The position numbers and the translations under genes were made by a program. 64,000 nt of DNA from Trichoplax sp. H2 (taxonomy: Eukaryota; Placozoa; Uniplacotomia; Trichoplacea), in contig NOWV01000094.1 in the NCBI GenBank assembly GCA_003344405.1, positions 62,001-126,000 of the forward strand. Direction: 5' to 3'. How positions within the stretch are numbered: the first letter of the stretch is position 1; the number at the start of each line of letters is the position of its first letter. The notes under the pieces were generated by a model that saw only the letters and a list, made by a program, of their open reading frames with translations, was not told the DNA's origin and searched no databases. Shown here in pieces: positions 1 through 12,304 of this stretch.

Positions 1-3000
1 AGGAATGATAATATTATACGATTGCAAAGCCCATGAATATAATAGTATTTACAAACGCAATTATTCATTGCGCACGACGGCATCAATAACAATTTATGCT
101 ATCGTTAAGTTGTAATTAACTCACTGAGTAACTTAAATAAAGCTCAAAAAATTATTGTTCAACAGCATCGGGAAAATATGCATTATTATCGAGATTTAAA
201 ATCAAAAACTCTACACTCCAAATTTTGCATAAAGTCAATAGAAATTCTTTTTGTCGATCAAATTCAAAACTATAATAAAAGTAGTACTTGAATAAAGGAA
301 TTTGCTTTTGTGCAGTATGTTTGTCTGTAAGCAAATACGGTAGCAGTAATTTTAAAATAAATACATACTGAATTTATAGTTTATTGAAATAGAGTAGAAA
401 ATATACGTAAATTGAGGCACTTCAACTACTGTGATTACCGTATTCCCCCCCCCCCCTTACGATATACCGTAGGCTTCAGCATGGACTAATGCACGCGTAT
501 ATTAGAGTAGCTAATACAGTCCATTCACTATAGAAAAAGATCCCAATATGTTAAACATCAATTCCGTTTGCAAGAAAAATCAAAAATAGTCAAAAAACTT
601 TAGATTACTACTAATGGGTGTCATAATTATAGTATATCGTTGAGAGTATGATATATCGCTAGCCTGTGACAACAAAGACGATTGGCGATGGCGTTACTAA
701 AATATCAAGCCCTCAGGCTTACAAGAGTGGAGTTTAGTTAATGTAATATAAGGCTCATCATTGACAGTAGTATCGGATAAGTCAAAGACTGAACATTTTC
801 AGGGAATTATTCTTGATAGACATATTTTATCGTTTCCGCCGGTAACTGCCATTAGTCTATATTTATTGCTTATAAAACTCAGAAAGACTCTTTCTGATTG
901 TAGACAATATGCTTGACTTTATTTTAAGATATTCTTCTACATTCTCTATCTTATATAAAATGTTTATGGATACCCTAATTTTAGATATAAAGAACTACAG
1001 TTAGAAAAGAATATAGCACGATAATAATTGAAATAAGCGGTAGGAGGAGTAAATAAGACTACTTGTTAGTAGTAGGTAACGTACATAGTACCGACCGATA
1101 CGTGTTTCGAAAAGTGATATAATTTTGTCCCAACTTGAAAAACTGAATGTTAGCGAAGTTAATTTGATAGAATAGAAATCTTAAATGGGTTTATCTTTAT
1201 TTAGAGACGTTAAATAGTTTAGAATAAAGGTAGAAGTAATTAGATTTAGTTTTCAATTCTCTTACAGCGTATGAAGTTTGGTCGTTACCTCGTGTTATGA
1301 TCTTATAATAAACTCTACTGCAATTAGTTTCCATCACCATGACTAATGGAATATTGTCATCGATAAATACTAAGTAGGTGGAAGTATACGTTCTCAGGGA
1401 AACATTTCTTTTTTAGTGATTGGAAGAGAATTAGTCTACTATCTTTTCTTGCATATTGGAGAATTAAATACGACATTTATTCCTAATATAAAAAGTAAAC
1501 TAGATGGAAATCAATTATTCTACAACGAAATGATGACCAGTGTTAAAAGTCTGCAATTCGAAGAATACTCGTGTATGTAAGACTAAAAGACGTATCTGGA
1601 TCCTATAACCTATAGCCATTCTAATGAATTGATATTATCTGTGGGTAAAGGCCATAAGAAACATTCCTTCGAAATTTCATCTATTAAAAGTTTGATATAT
1701 GAATTTATGATAAATTAGCAGTTATTTGTCTTTAGTTGCTCCTACGAGACCCGGTAAAAGAAGGCGAAATCTGGATAACTAAAATTAATAAACTATATTT
1801 CTAACATGAATTAATGACACTTTACTAAAAGCATCATGACTAACATAAACTAGGAACGTAAATTAAACTTAATCTCCTATAAGATAAAACGTAATATTCG
1901 TATTTCCTTCTGGAACGGGACGCCTCACTATCCAAAAGACGCAAGTAGCAATCTAGTTTAGAACGAAAATTGAATTTGCTTCCGTCTCAGCCTTTTTGGG
2001 CTACTTTACTGAAGCAGTAAGTAATCGTGAATAAAAAGATCAATCTATTGGACGAATTAGATACATATACATACTTATACATAACATAATATTAATTAAT
2101 TCTCACCCATTTAGCTTATCATTGAGAATAGCTCTTACCTGAAGTCTTTTTTGGGCGGAACGATGAATTTATCGTCGAGTATCAATCAAATCGAGGATAT
2201 TGCTACTTATCAACTGCAATTAATAAGGGCCAATTCACTGTAGGTGTAAAGCACTGCACCTAAACTCTCGCTTAATATGTATACCACTAATTTCAAAATG
2301 AGAATAAATTTTCACCTTCAAGACAATTAACTTGGAAATGCAATCATTTGCGTCATTGATGACATAATAAAATCAGAAAAATTTCTCTCGGACTATAGAC
2401 GAACACAATGCACAAGAGCAAAATTAACTGTTCTCACAGTAACCATCAGTTACGTTACTGTATGACGGTCGTAACAAAATCTAACCATAGACAAGCAATT
2501 ATATAATTTCAGTAGACCAATGATTACGCAATTAAGGTGGCCAGTATTGTGGTGACTAATGATGTATTTTTCGGAAGACTATAATACCATATATCTTATG
2601 TCCTAGTCTGCGACATAATCCTAACCGACAGGGTATTTCAAGCATTGTTTGAATTAGACATGACATGGGATATAAGAATAACAATAACAAGGTCCTTATA
2701 GTTTGCAAAAATTATTCCCTATAATGTTTTATACTGCTACACAGACAGTATTAACACCTAACCTTAGTTTATGAGCCGGAAGGTCAAGCTGGTAGACCAA
2801 TATTTTAGCTTATTGACGTGAAACAGACAAATACAGTATAATAAAATTCGAGGTAGATATTCCTAATATTTATTTTCATTTTGATTAATCTCTAAATGAT
2901 TTTAGGAGGGTAAATTTTGAACCAAGATTATTATCGTATATACATTCAAATTGCCAATTATGGCATTCTGAAAAGTTATTTCATTCGTTTCTTATTAATA

Positions 3001-4246
3001 TGGATATATACTCGTATATTACTGAACCAAAATATTCGTTGGATTCTAGATATACTAAGCAAAATATTTTATTTCTCAGCTGTATTGAATGCATGATGCA
3101 ACTACTGTAAATTCATTATGATTGAAGAGCACAGGGTGAGAGAAAACAATTAAATCCAGTAGTTTTTAAAGCTACTTAACTAAATTTCACATGATCGGTA
3201 GTAGCCACAAAGAACTGCGCATAACAATAGATTTTATATTCGCAGAAGTGAGTTAAAAATTAAATCTTGTACTTAGTTTAAATTTAATATTGCCAACAAG
3301 CATAAATTGGTAGACCCTATAATTTTCTCTTAATTTTATTACTAAATACTTTATTAACTACAGTAGAATAATTCGGACAAAATATAGTACTGTCTTTCAT
3401 ATATATATTTACAATAATATTCGTTCTTGTGTTAACACTGCCAGGAATATAATTATGTAAAAATGATAGCATAAAATTTTAAGGAGAAATTAAGTATCTT
3501 TTTAACACCTCAGGCTCAATACAAAAATTAAAAAGGCGAAGCACCGGGCCTTTCAACGAAAACCAAGTACAATTACAATCGATAAGATTGTAATATTGAC
3601 GTCGCCTAGGAAAATAAATATACAATGTATTAAGACAATCCAAAAAGACAACATAGATATGCTGCTACTTTCATATATCGTATGAATAAGATTTCCCCGA
3701 GGTTAGGGCAAAATTGTTCCGAATTAGATACAATATACAGTAGAACAATTGCATACGAAATGATGAATTGGAGTAATACCGTGACATCCACAGTTCGTTA
3801 CACGTATGCATGTACGCAGAATTATAGTGACTATTCTTGCTAAGCAAGATCAGTTCTACAAGATTGGAAAGTAACTTACTATATAACAAAAAACATCAAA
3901 ACTGCTGTCCAGTCAAGTTCGGTTATAAATTTTTAACATATGGCAATAACCAATTATAATTAGCAAGCATACAACGTTGTAAGCTAACATAGGCAAATTT
4001 AAATCACCCAGTCATGTAGTGTAACTAAGATTCCCTAACAGTAACGGCATTATTAGGACCAAAAGTAGTCATTACATGCATATCCACAAAACAACATATT
4101 ATAGAATATACTTTATCTGTATGCACACGCATACGTGTATTATAGTTAAAAATCAAATAAAAATCAATAAGAACTTAGAATACCATCTATTCTTACTATA
4201 TATTGCACATTGTTAATACTGTGCTATCTCCGTATCATTTCATAAT
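1..4246. other. Intergenic region with no recognised gene
   Basis: AT-rich sequence with stops in every frame. The longest open frame is about 72 codons and shows no recognisable motif. A run of about a dozen C residues lies near 446-458. I saw no repeat family, RNA gene or convincing exon chain here. Short exons of an unfamiliar gene could be missed by eye. Confidence 0.6.
446..458. repeat. Poly-C homopolymer run
   Basis: An uninterrupted run of C in an otherwise AT-rich region. The exact length is prone to sequencing error. Confidence 0.8.
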
Positions 4247-7200
4247 TTAAACTTCTACCTCTTCGGAATAACTAACCGCAGGAACAGATTTAGATTTTTC
4301 TTGTTGAAACTGAAACATTCCCTTGGTATTGGATAAAGTTAAGTTAATATTATCAACAGATACAGCCGCATGTTTATCTCTCCGCGTAACCTTCTCTTCT
4401 TTAGTGACAGGGAATGATTGTCGAGTTACACGTAACTCCTCTACAGATTTTGCTTTTATTGGATAAGTCTTGTCAGCATTTAACAAATCTAACGATTTAC
4501 TAAATGCTGCAGATGTACTAAGGTTGCCACTTTTTTTGGTGGCGCTGCCAGTTCCATCACTAGCTTTATCTTTAATTGGCGTCAGTTTCCTTAAAGCTGT
4601 TTCAGGATTGTGCGATATATCTACGTAATTTAACGCTATCATTATAATTAGGAAGCTAAATGTTGTAAGTAATTTAATTTCAGTTAAAAATATGCTCAAT
4701 TGCAAATATTGTCTAACCACTACTTTGAGTCGGCTCAAGTGACACTGATTCATTCAATACATGTAGTGCAGCATTGGTTACCTAGAAGATACGTTGGATT
4801 TGAGTAAAGTGTTATTATAAACAAAGTAAAGCAATCAAATGACGAAAGCTAACCAATAAAGTGTCAATCATGAGATCCATTGAAGCACGATAATGGACAC
4901 ATTTTAGTGCGCGTTTTGCTATTTCTTCATGGCCATTATGCCTAAAATTGAGTAGTAAACTCACTGTCTGTATCACTCCGAACTAGATCTTGTTGCATAA
5001 TGAAGTATACTTACATTATGTACAATAATCCGGCCACCATATTATTAATTACTGCAGAATTAAGACATATTCTAGGCAGTTTATCCAAAGCTGCTCCATT
5101 ATCACCATCTTTACGGCTTAAATGATAGCGATTGCGATCGCAGTCATTTTCAAATCCACAGTTTGCAATCCTGAAAGTAGGAATATTAAAATAATAAGTT
5201 TGCGTTTGGCAAATTCTTTCGATACTGTATATTTCATAGCTATTTACCTAGAGCACATTTGACAAAAGCTTGTATGGGAGTATTCCGGTAGCTCGGAAAT
5301 GATTTCGTTGTAAATGCTGATAATCACGTATATTATCGAATTTCTACAGCGTATAATGCAGTTATTGAGAAAATAATCAGTCTTTGTTGTTCTAAACTAA
5401 TTGCAAGCAGACAGAGTATGATAATAACTATCAAGTACCTATTAGATGCATTTAACTGATCATAAATGCTATAAGGACCAGCACTGGCTACCGCAGCATG
5501 ATTCCTATCGTGCTTTCGAAGAGCTGATTGAGTAAGAGCAGTTACCTTATCAATGGTAGACTAGAAAACATAGGATTAGAAATTAATTAACGTTCTGAAG
5601 ATAGTTTGTCATACTGTCACAACATTACGATTGGTAACACTTATCCATATTATCTACTTTTACTAACAGTAAATACTTTATAATACGAGAACTAAGGGAA
5701 GTAAACATTGGTTATAAATATGTTGGTAAGACAGTCGTATTGAAAAAGTCGCTCGCTTATCATGTCTTAATTACAAATTTGAAACTAAAAGCGCAATCAG
5801 TCGACAGTAACTTTCATCTTGTGCAGCTCTATAATTACCTGATTATAAATGGATGGATGACTGACAGAGGGCATTTTAAATAACTTACACGAAGGTTCTC
5901 CTTTGTGATCTAGAACGGCCTAGTTTAATGTAGAACAATCAATCGTCACAGTAGTATAAGCAATCAACCATGCATGTAATATTAGGCCAGTAATGCACTT
6001 ACATCATTATATATCTTAAGCAGACATGGTGTTATGTAACTTTGTTCTGTGCTCTGGAGAGCAACCGACACAAGGTAATTCCAGATAATACCAGGTACGA
6101 ATTGAATAACAGCCGGTAAATAGTTCGCGGTTTGTTTACTACTACAGGCTGATGCAAGTAACTTATAGATTTGGCAATTGATCTGGAGATAATGAATGCA
6201 ATGGATAATATGTATATAAATGGCTAAGGTTGATATAGACGAATCAACTCACGACAATCAAAAATCTTAAGTTATTAAAAATCATTTGAAAAAGCTTTAC
6301 AATGATTAAACGACTTGCTCTATAACTCTTTACAGTTTAACCCATTGGTAGATAGTATAAAACTAGCGGTACCAGAGATACTGGTAACTCTACGTATACT
6401 GCATAAAAGACGAAACAGGAGAAGCTATAAAAGTCGAATGGCGCATCAAAAAGCGTTCGATAACTTTTGACACCTAAAATTAAAGTGTGCCTAGCGTACC
6501 AATTATACCGTGCAATTTTTAAAATGATTAGAATGCCAACCTCAGATTTTCCAGACGTCCTTAAAGTATTTAATTCCAAGTTGATTGCACTGCTTAACGG
6601 AGAATTTGGTTTCAAATGTCGTAAAACGTTTGCGGTATCATTCGCAGAAGCCTGTAAAATATTCATCAATCTATAATATCATATACGTACGTATATGCAA
6701 ATATACATCAAACAACAATATCATCATAGTCCTGGTAAGATCAGAGTTTACTGTATAAAATAAAATGAAAGAGTACATGTGCATCAACTAGGTCAGTTTT
6801 TTGGACATGATCCTACTTTCAATACTGTAGAAGCCTGTAAAATATTCATCAATCTATAATATCTAATATCATATACGTACGTATATGCAAATATACATCA
6901 AACAACAATATCATCATAGTCCTGGTAAGATCAGGGTTTACTGTGTAAAATAAAATGAAAGAGTACATGTGCATCAACTAGGTCAGTTTTTTGGACATGA
7001 TCTTACTTTGAATACTGTAGAATAATACAGAAAAACTAAATACTTTGTTTGTGCGAGGCTTATATACGTATTTGGTACCATGTAAAATTCTCAATGTTGC
7101 GCCACTGTGATAATTAATCAATTAGGATATTAATTACATACTATCACGTTAAAGAACTCAAAGATCTGAAATATTCAAGATGACGTTGTCACTTATCGTT

Positions 7201-7877
7201 TCGATGTGACTGTCGCAACTATCAAGTTTCAAATAAATTTTTACATTGGTCAAAATTCTCAAGACACAGTCGCATCTTCATGCGATAAAAAGTACACTCT
7301 ACAGTCTATTAATATAGACAGTACTACATTAGATTACGGGGTCGTGTCGCACTATCTCGCATACAATAATTATACATACGTGTAGGTTCTTTTAATTAAT
7401 TCATTGAATATATCTATTTGATATTACAGTAAAACATCTACACTAATATGATGCGAAGTAAAATAGAGTTGCACAATCTACACCATAGAGTAAGACCCAT
7501 TTTAATGTGAGTTTTAACACTCTTATTACAAGCAAGTCTAGTATTGACGCAACATTGTCATACTCTAGTAATATAACATAAAATACGAGTAATCACAGCA
7601 AGTACAAATATCTTCGTGGCCAAAATCGATTGCTATTACTATTCATAAGTCGTAGCGTATAGGTGGCGAAACCTAATTACCTTCACGACCCTGAACAATA
7701 ATATACAGTAATCTTGTGACTAATCGCGATCGTAGACTCCGTGGATTAATTAACGTATGGACTCAACTCAATTCAATCGTGTAATAATCTTTAGTAAAGG
7801 ATCAAGATCGATCTACATCCAGAGAGAGAACTTACAGATAGTTGCTGAAGCGTTTGCTGTAGTTCTTCCGGTGTCAT
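4247..7877 (-). CDS. Unidentified probable single-pass membrane protein, 7 exons
   Basis: I did not recognise this family. A phase-consistent chain of exons can be drawn: 7836-7877 (starts MTPEELQQTLQQLS), 6541-6651, 5891-5919, 5546-5560 (15 nt), 5248-5343, 5015-5170 and 4247-4655. All junctions are GT...AG and the total is 858 nt, or 285 residues. A hydrophobic stretch near residues 139-161 (VINNMVAGLLYI then IFLIIMIALNYV) spans the last splice junction and looks like a membrane segment. It is preceded by a Cys-containing charged region (IANCGFENDCDRNRYHL) and followed by a polar, Lys/Ser-rich tail of about 120 residues. The start is the first ATG after an upstream in-frame stop. It is divergent from MRPL10. 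The last two exons are the best supported. The 29-nt and 15-nt exons are the weakest, because the former needs a GTGTAA donor rather than the adjacent GTAAGT. Confidence 0.45.
6647..7021. repeat. Tandem duplication, two units of about 185-190 bp
   Basis: Unit 1 starts at 6647 and unit 2 at 6830. They are nearly identical apart from a six-base insertion in unit 2 and a few substitutions. The left edge contains the 3' splice acceptor and first bases of exon 2 of the minus-strand membrane-protein gene, so the acceptor-like sequence now exists twice. The copies look recent. Confidence 0.85.
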
Positions 7878-8117
7878 ATTTCAAATTTTGACTTTTCTAC
7901 CCACCACCATTTGGCTTCTAAAACAAGAAGTAGCTGTTGACTAACAAATTCCAGGCTAGCTAGTGTTGATCGTAAGCAACAAATCACTTTGCAAAAGCAC
8001 TCTATTGTACTCGTATCGATGCTCAGTCACGGACTACTGGAAGAAGCCCCTGACAGTAAGAGTCTTGCTATGGCGTGGCGCCATCAAGATGGAAGTCTAA
8101 TCAATTTTTATTACTCT

Positions 8118-8138
8118 TAATTAATTAATTAATTAATC
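8118..8138. repeat. TTAA-type microsatellite
   Basis: Several perfect copies of TTAA/ATTA directly beside the palindromic repeat cluster. Confidence 0.85.
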
Positions 8139-8145
8139 CTTGGCT

Positions 8146-8312
8146 GTACTGTACAGTAAAGTAAGTACTGTACACTGTGTCCAGTACTTAAAGGGTTTGG
8201 TGTACTGTACTGTACTGTACTGTACACTTGTACAGTACAGTACCGTCAGTGATAAAAAACTGTACAGTATACTGTACTGTCCAGTGTACAGTATGTACTG
8301 TAGAAGTACTGT
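8146..8312. repeat. Palindromic GTACTGTACAGTAC repeat cluster, upstream of MRPL10
   Basis: Many overlapping copies of ACTGTAC/GTACAGT, including a run of about five GTACT units near 8198-8225. The motif equals its own reverse complement, so both strands read the same and long hairpins are possible. The same family recurs near 11.8, 12.6, 25.2, 27.1-27.4 and 47.2 kb. Confidence 0.9.
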
Positions 8313-8472
8313 CCCACATTGAACCGAAATTGGACCGGTTCGAACCAGACCGTTCTCAGGTCTAAGTAACAGTATCTGGATTACTCTGGATAGCTCACCC
8401 AGCCTAGCCTGGCCAGCATTGAGCTTTTGCAGTGCATTGCCGTTTACCAGCAACCTCTGGATCGCATCCAAG

Positions 8473-10483
8473 ATGTCGTCACTAGTTCCGGCAAGAATCG
8501 GTAAGTCAGTGCTCATTGTTAGCAATTCTAAAACTCTCTAACTGCAAATACTCCTTATTCCAATGGGTCATGCTTATGATAATAATATTTTTCATATGTG
8601 TACTGTATAAGATAAATTGAGTAATAATCGTAGCGTTGTTATGATCACGCGGTAATTTGCAATCTTTAATGCGTGTCGATGTCGGTGCAATATTTTACAA
8701 GGACGCTTGAATTCTCAAAATCACACTATTATTATGAATCTATCTATAAAGTGCTTTTAATAACTGTAATATTATTTTATTATCATCGTTCTACAACCGA
8801 TAGAATTAAATTTATTAAATGATTGTCAATAGAGCCGTGAAATGGCTAATAATTCTTGAAGAAGAATACTCTACCGAATGAGTGCATTGCATCGGAGTCA
8901 TAGTATCACTCTGAACTTCGACTAGTGTTTTACGATACAACTACTGCAGATCTTATAATGACGATTGTGATCATAATCAACTGAGATTTTACTTCAAAAT
9001 ATGACGCATAGTAAGCTGAGTAATAATCCTTTTGCTCGTATCATCATATTATAGTCATTTATCTTGTTAACAGTTCTATCCATTCATAAGAACCAGATCT
9101 ATTGGAACTCTTATGCCATTGCTGCAATTATTAATTGTAAAATCGTGACTTTGCATCCTCAGGTCTTATTTTAACCTTATTTGCAACACTATAGTTCGTA
9201 AAGCTACAATAAGAAAGTATTTTCCGAAAGCTCGCAAACCGTCAAGACCTCCGAAACCGGATGTTACTTGTGCTATTAACAAGCGTGCAAAGCAAGCCCA
9301 AAATGTTCAACGTGAGGTAAGTCTGATCTTTTCATGGTTGCATTTAATTTTTGTTCAAATTCAATAAAAAGCTAGGGCTGTAACCGTACGTTTTAGGTAA
9401 AGCTATCCATTTCGTGAAAAATTATATTAAAATAGCAGGTTTGCAGTATCAGTTTGCTAAATGTCAATCGGTAATTATAATCATTGTTCAATACTTATTC
9501 CGAAGTAAACAAACTGGACTAGCTAGCCTTAGCGGTACCATGGACTACTTAGAAATTAGATCTATAAACCGACACCAGTTTAATTGACATGAAAATTAAA
9601 CGATTACTTACAATGCGTGACTTTAAGATTGGTCGTTTAGGAAACACTTTCTGATGCATCTGGAAATCAACATACTTCAGTTATTTTCTACAAATTTACA
9701 TCATAGCCAGTATTAGGAACCAATACAGCATAAAATAAGCGATAGTTTAATGTAGGTACTATTGCTAAATCTTTGTACACAATTGGAGATGCAATTATGT
9801 TGCATTAGTATGATGAAATAATCTGATATATCACTTACAGTTCTTCCTGCAAGTACAATATACTAAGTGTGATGTAGCGTATCATCCACGTGTACAAGTA
9901 AATGTATAGTAAATAGAAATATTATTGTAACTAAATGAAATGCAGCATGAGCTAATTGCTATATCTTTTACAGCCGAAACTTAGGAAACAAATCATATTT
10001 AAGGAAATCCGAGAGATACTAGATGTAAATAAAATGGTGACCGCATTTCATTACAATGACGGTATCACATCTGCAGAGTGGGAAGAATTGCGTTATATCT
10101 TGCGACAGAAAGGAATCACAATGAAAATTGTACCCAACAAGCTCACCCAGAAATCTTTAGAAGATACTCCTTATGTGAATATGCAGCCTTTATTTGTTAG
10201 TTCTACTGGTATATTCTATAGTCAAGAGCCAAGCACTGTAACCGATATGATCAAAATTTTATCTAAGTTTCCCAAAATTGAGATCCTAGGCGGTAAATTT
10301 GAGAATCGATTGTTAGCAAAATCTGGAATCTTAGATTATGCTCAGCTACCTAGTATCGATGTTCTTCGCAGTCAATTTTGTCAGTTACTGATACAAACTG
10401 CATCTAGAACCTCGTCTTTATTAGGTGGTAATCAAGCACGTTTATCCTCGCTACTAACACAACACTTAAAGGAAAAGAGCTAG
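8473..10483 (+). CDS. MRPL10: Mitochondrial large ribosomal subunit protein uL10m (L10)
   Basis: Component of the mitochondrial ribosome stalk base, where it anchors L7/L12 copies. Exons are 8473-8500, 9195-9316 and 9974-10483, all in consistent phase, giving 219 residues. Exon 1 encodes MSSLVPARI and ends at a consensus GTAAGT donor. Exon 2 gives a basic, Pro-rich segment (RKPSRPPKPDV) as expected after a mitochondrial targeting region. Exon 3 holds the L10 fold, including KITMKIVPNK-like and LGGKFENRLL stretches. The length is a little under that of mammalian MRPL10 (about 260). NDUFB3, another mitochondrial gene, is next downstream on the other strand. A palindromic repeat cluster ends about 160 bases upstream of the ATG. 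The assignment rests on family similarity of exon 3; the exon 1 choice is supported by phase and donor quality. Confidence 0.85.
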
Positions 10484-11396
10484 CTTTTAATATGGAACTG
10501 TAACATAATTTCTAGCAATCACCATTACTTATCTATATGATATATGCAAATCCTTACAGAATTCTGCTCCACTACTGTACAGCTTTCACATGATAGCGCT
10601 ATTTTTCTGCGAATGTAAATCAACTATAATGCTGTAATAAACCTTGTATGAAACCGTGATAATGATTTCTCTTATCTACTGCATATGATGATATCCTCTC
10701 ATACAATAAAGAATAGTTGTATTCTAGCTGGTCAAAGCAAAATTGTAGACATCGATCGACAACTACCTGTTCAATGGAAATGGTAGAATAGTAACTAAAG
10801 ATCAGCACTAGCATTTTGTTTTAAGGGCACTACAATGCACGTCATTCTACAGTAATTTATAGTAATCTACAAGGCAGATTTGCTGGTAAGAAGATTGAAC
10901 TATAGACCTATTGCATTGCCTTCTTGCGTTATCATCTCAGTCGTGATAGTTAAAACGCCGCCTAAACCGCATACCATCAACTGTACCTTTAATAGTCTTA
11001 TATCGCGCTAGCGGACTTTTATTCACTTGAATTATAAAAGCGATAGAATTTTTTCATTATACATTATCATTTTATACCTTATATGCTAACATGCAGGTAT
11101 TTCTATACAACATAGAATTTAAAAACTGTGCTATAAGTGGTACAGTTGGTACGATCATGGTACAAAACTCACAGCAGAGTTGTATTTAGGCATAACAATG
11201 GAAAAGATTATTTCATGGTCTCAAAATTAGTTTCCTCAACAGCTTCAACTATATTATATACAGTAGATAAATCGCCGAAAAATTATCCTTCAAGTTATCA
11301 CAATAGATTAAAGGATAAGATTTAAAGAAATCATTTGAGAGACAATAAGAAAGAACGTGAGGTATATAAGTTGTTGAATTCCAATATTGAGTGATT
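10484..11396. other. Intergenic region between convergent MRPL10 and NDUFB3
   Basis: Contains the two 3' ends and short open frames without recognisable motifs. No repeat or RNA gene seen. Confidence 0.6.
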
Positions 11397-11639
11397 CTAA
11401 TGCTTGTGGTCGTGGGACTGGTGGCTGTTATGGTGGTGACCATGATCTTCAGGCTTTGCGTAGAAATGCTCAATCCCACACGCTATGACAAAAGCGCCCA
11501 AACCCCATAGAAAACCTGGAAAGACCTTACGAAATGAAGCTGCTTTATTATAACGTGGATCGTATCGCCAAGCCTCAAATCTGGCCCATGGATCTTTTAA
11601 AGTTTTTTTTAATGCCTTGTATTCTGGCTTCGTAGACAT
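11397..11639 (-). CDS. NDUFB3: NADH dehydrogenase [ubiquinone] 1 beta subcomplex subunit 3 (B12)
   Basis: Accessory, membrane-anchored subunit of mitochondrial complex I in the inner membrane. This is a single exon of 80 residues. The family core is clear: LKDPWARFEAWRY, then FRKVFPGFLWGLGAFVIACG, which is the single membrane segment (about residues 43-60), then GIEHFYAKPE. The last 15 or so residues are very His-rich (HGHHHNSHQSHDHKH). In mammalian B12 a His-rich stretch sits at the N-terminus instead, so it may have shifted ends. The start is the first ATG of the frame and gives the expected short matrix-side N-terminus. A palindromic repeat cluster lies about 140 bases upstream. Confidence 0.9.
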   Translation of the reverse strand: MSTKPEYKALKKTLKDPWARFEAWRYDPRYNKAASFRKVFPGFLWGLGAFVIACGIEHFYAKPEDHGHHHNSHQSHDHKH

Positions 11640-12304
11640 CGCTATTTGGACAAGAAATTTTTAAATTTATTTATAATCAACAGCTGCCAGTGGTTCCTGT
11701 GATCGTGGCCACTCCAATGATATTTTCTTCTACTGATCCCATCGGAAAAAACGGATGCGCTTTCACCACTCATAGTACCGTACCGTCCCCTGTACAGTAC
11801 AGTAGTATACTGCACAATGAACGGTACTGTACATGTACTGGTACCGTGGTCAAAACTGTTATTTCTGTACTGAACAATGAGTGGACACTGTACTGTACAC
11901 TGTACAGTACAGTCTAAGCATTCTAGGCCACCTTACTTTCTAGTACGCGCATGTGCATAATATTATCGAGTACGCGCATGTGTGTCAGCATAGCATGTTA
12001 AAGTACCGTGTAGCATGGACTGTAATCATCATTTGATTTGTTACAACAGTGTGACTGTGTGACGCATGACCAGTTGATTACAATATTATGGCTGTATGAG
12101 ACACTACTGTACTAAAAAGAGAGTGGACAGGAAACGGTCCTTCCGTACGTACTGTACGTTCTGTGTACCTATACTAAAAATGTGAGACGACTATTGTGGT
12201 GGTCATTTGAATGGAAACACAGAGTATACATAAAATCCAAGAATTTAGTTTTATTGAAAGATATATATATTGATTATTTTACAAATTTAAAATTTACTGT
12301 AGTT
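11640..12304. other. Upstream region of NDUFB3 and 3' flank of DNAAF11
   Basis: Holds the presumed NDUFB3 promoter and a palindromic repeat cluster (11777-11917). A smaller set of GTAC-rich palindromes lies at about 12143-12165. No gene seen. Confidence 0.6.
11777..11917. repeat. Palindromic GTACTGTACAGTAC repeat cluster, upstream of NDUFB3
   Basis: Contains GTACCGT, GTACAGTACAGTA, GGTACTGTACATGTACTG and ACTGTACTGTACACTGTAC type segments. These are imperfect relatives of the element at 8146-8312, again close to a start codon. Confidence 0.85.

Larger units (their letters stand above)
7878..8472. promoter_or_regulatory. Divergent intergenic region between the membrane-protein gene and MRPL10
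   Basis: About 600 bases separate the two opposed start codons, so both promoters should lie here. It contains a TTAA microsatellite (8118-8138) and a dense cluster of GTACTGTACAGTAC-type palindromes (8146-8312), ending about 160 bases before the MRPL10 start. I could not place a TATA box or transcription start. Confidence 0.5.

Noticed and set aside
5889-5919. Alternative donor (GTAAGT) for the third exon of the unknown membrane-protein gene
   Set aside because: Although a better donor, it breaks phase with the following exons. The overlapping GTGTAA two bases earlier keeps the frame. This remains a weak point of the model.
8133-8525. 130-codon minus-strand frame
   Set aside because: It lies antisense to MRPL10 exon 1 and runs through the palindromic repeat. 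The plus-strand exon with GTAAGT donor and matching phase explains the sequence better.
11137-11479. Overlapping small frames around NDUFB3
   Set aside because: Shadows or chance frames overlapping the convincing NDUFB3 exon.
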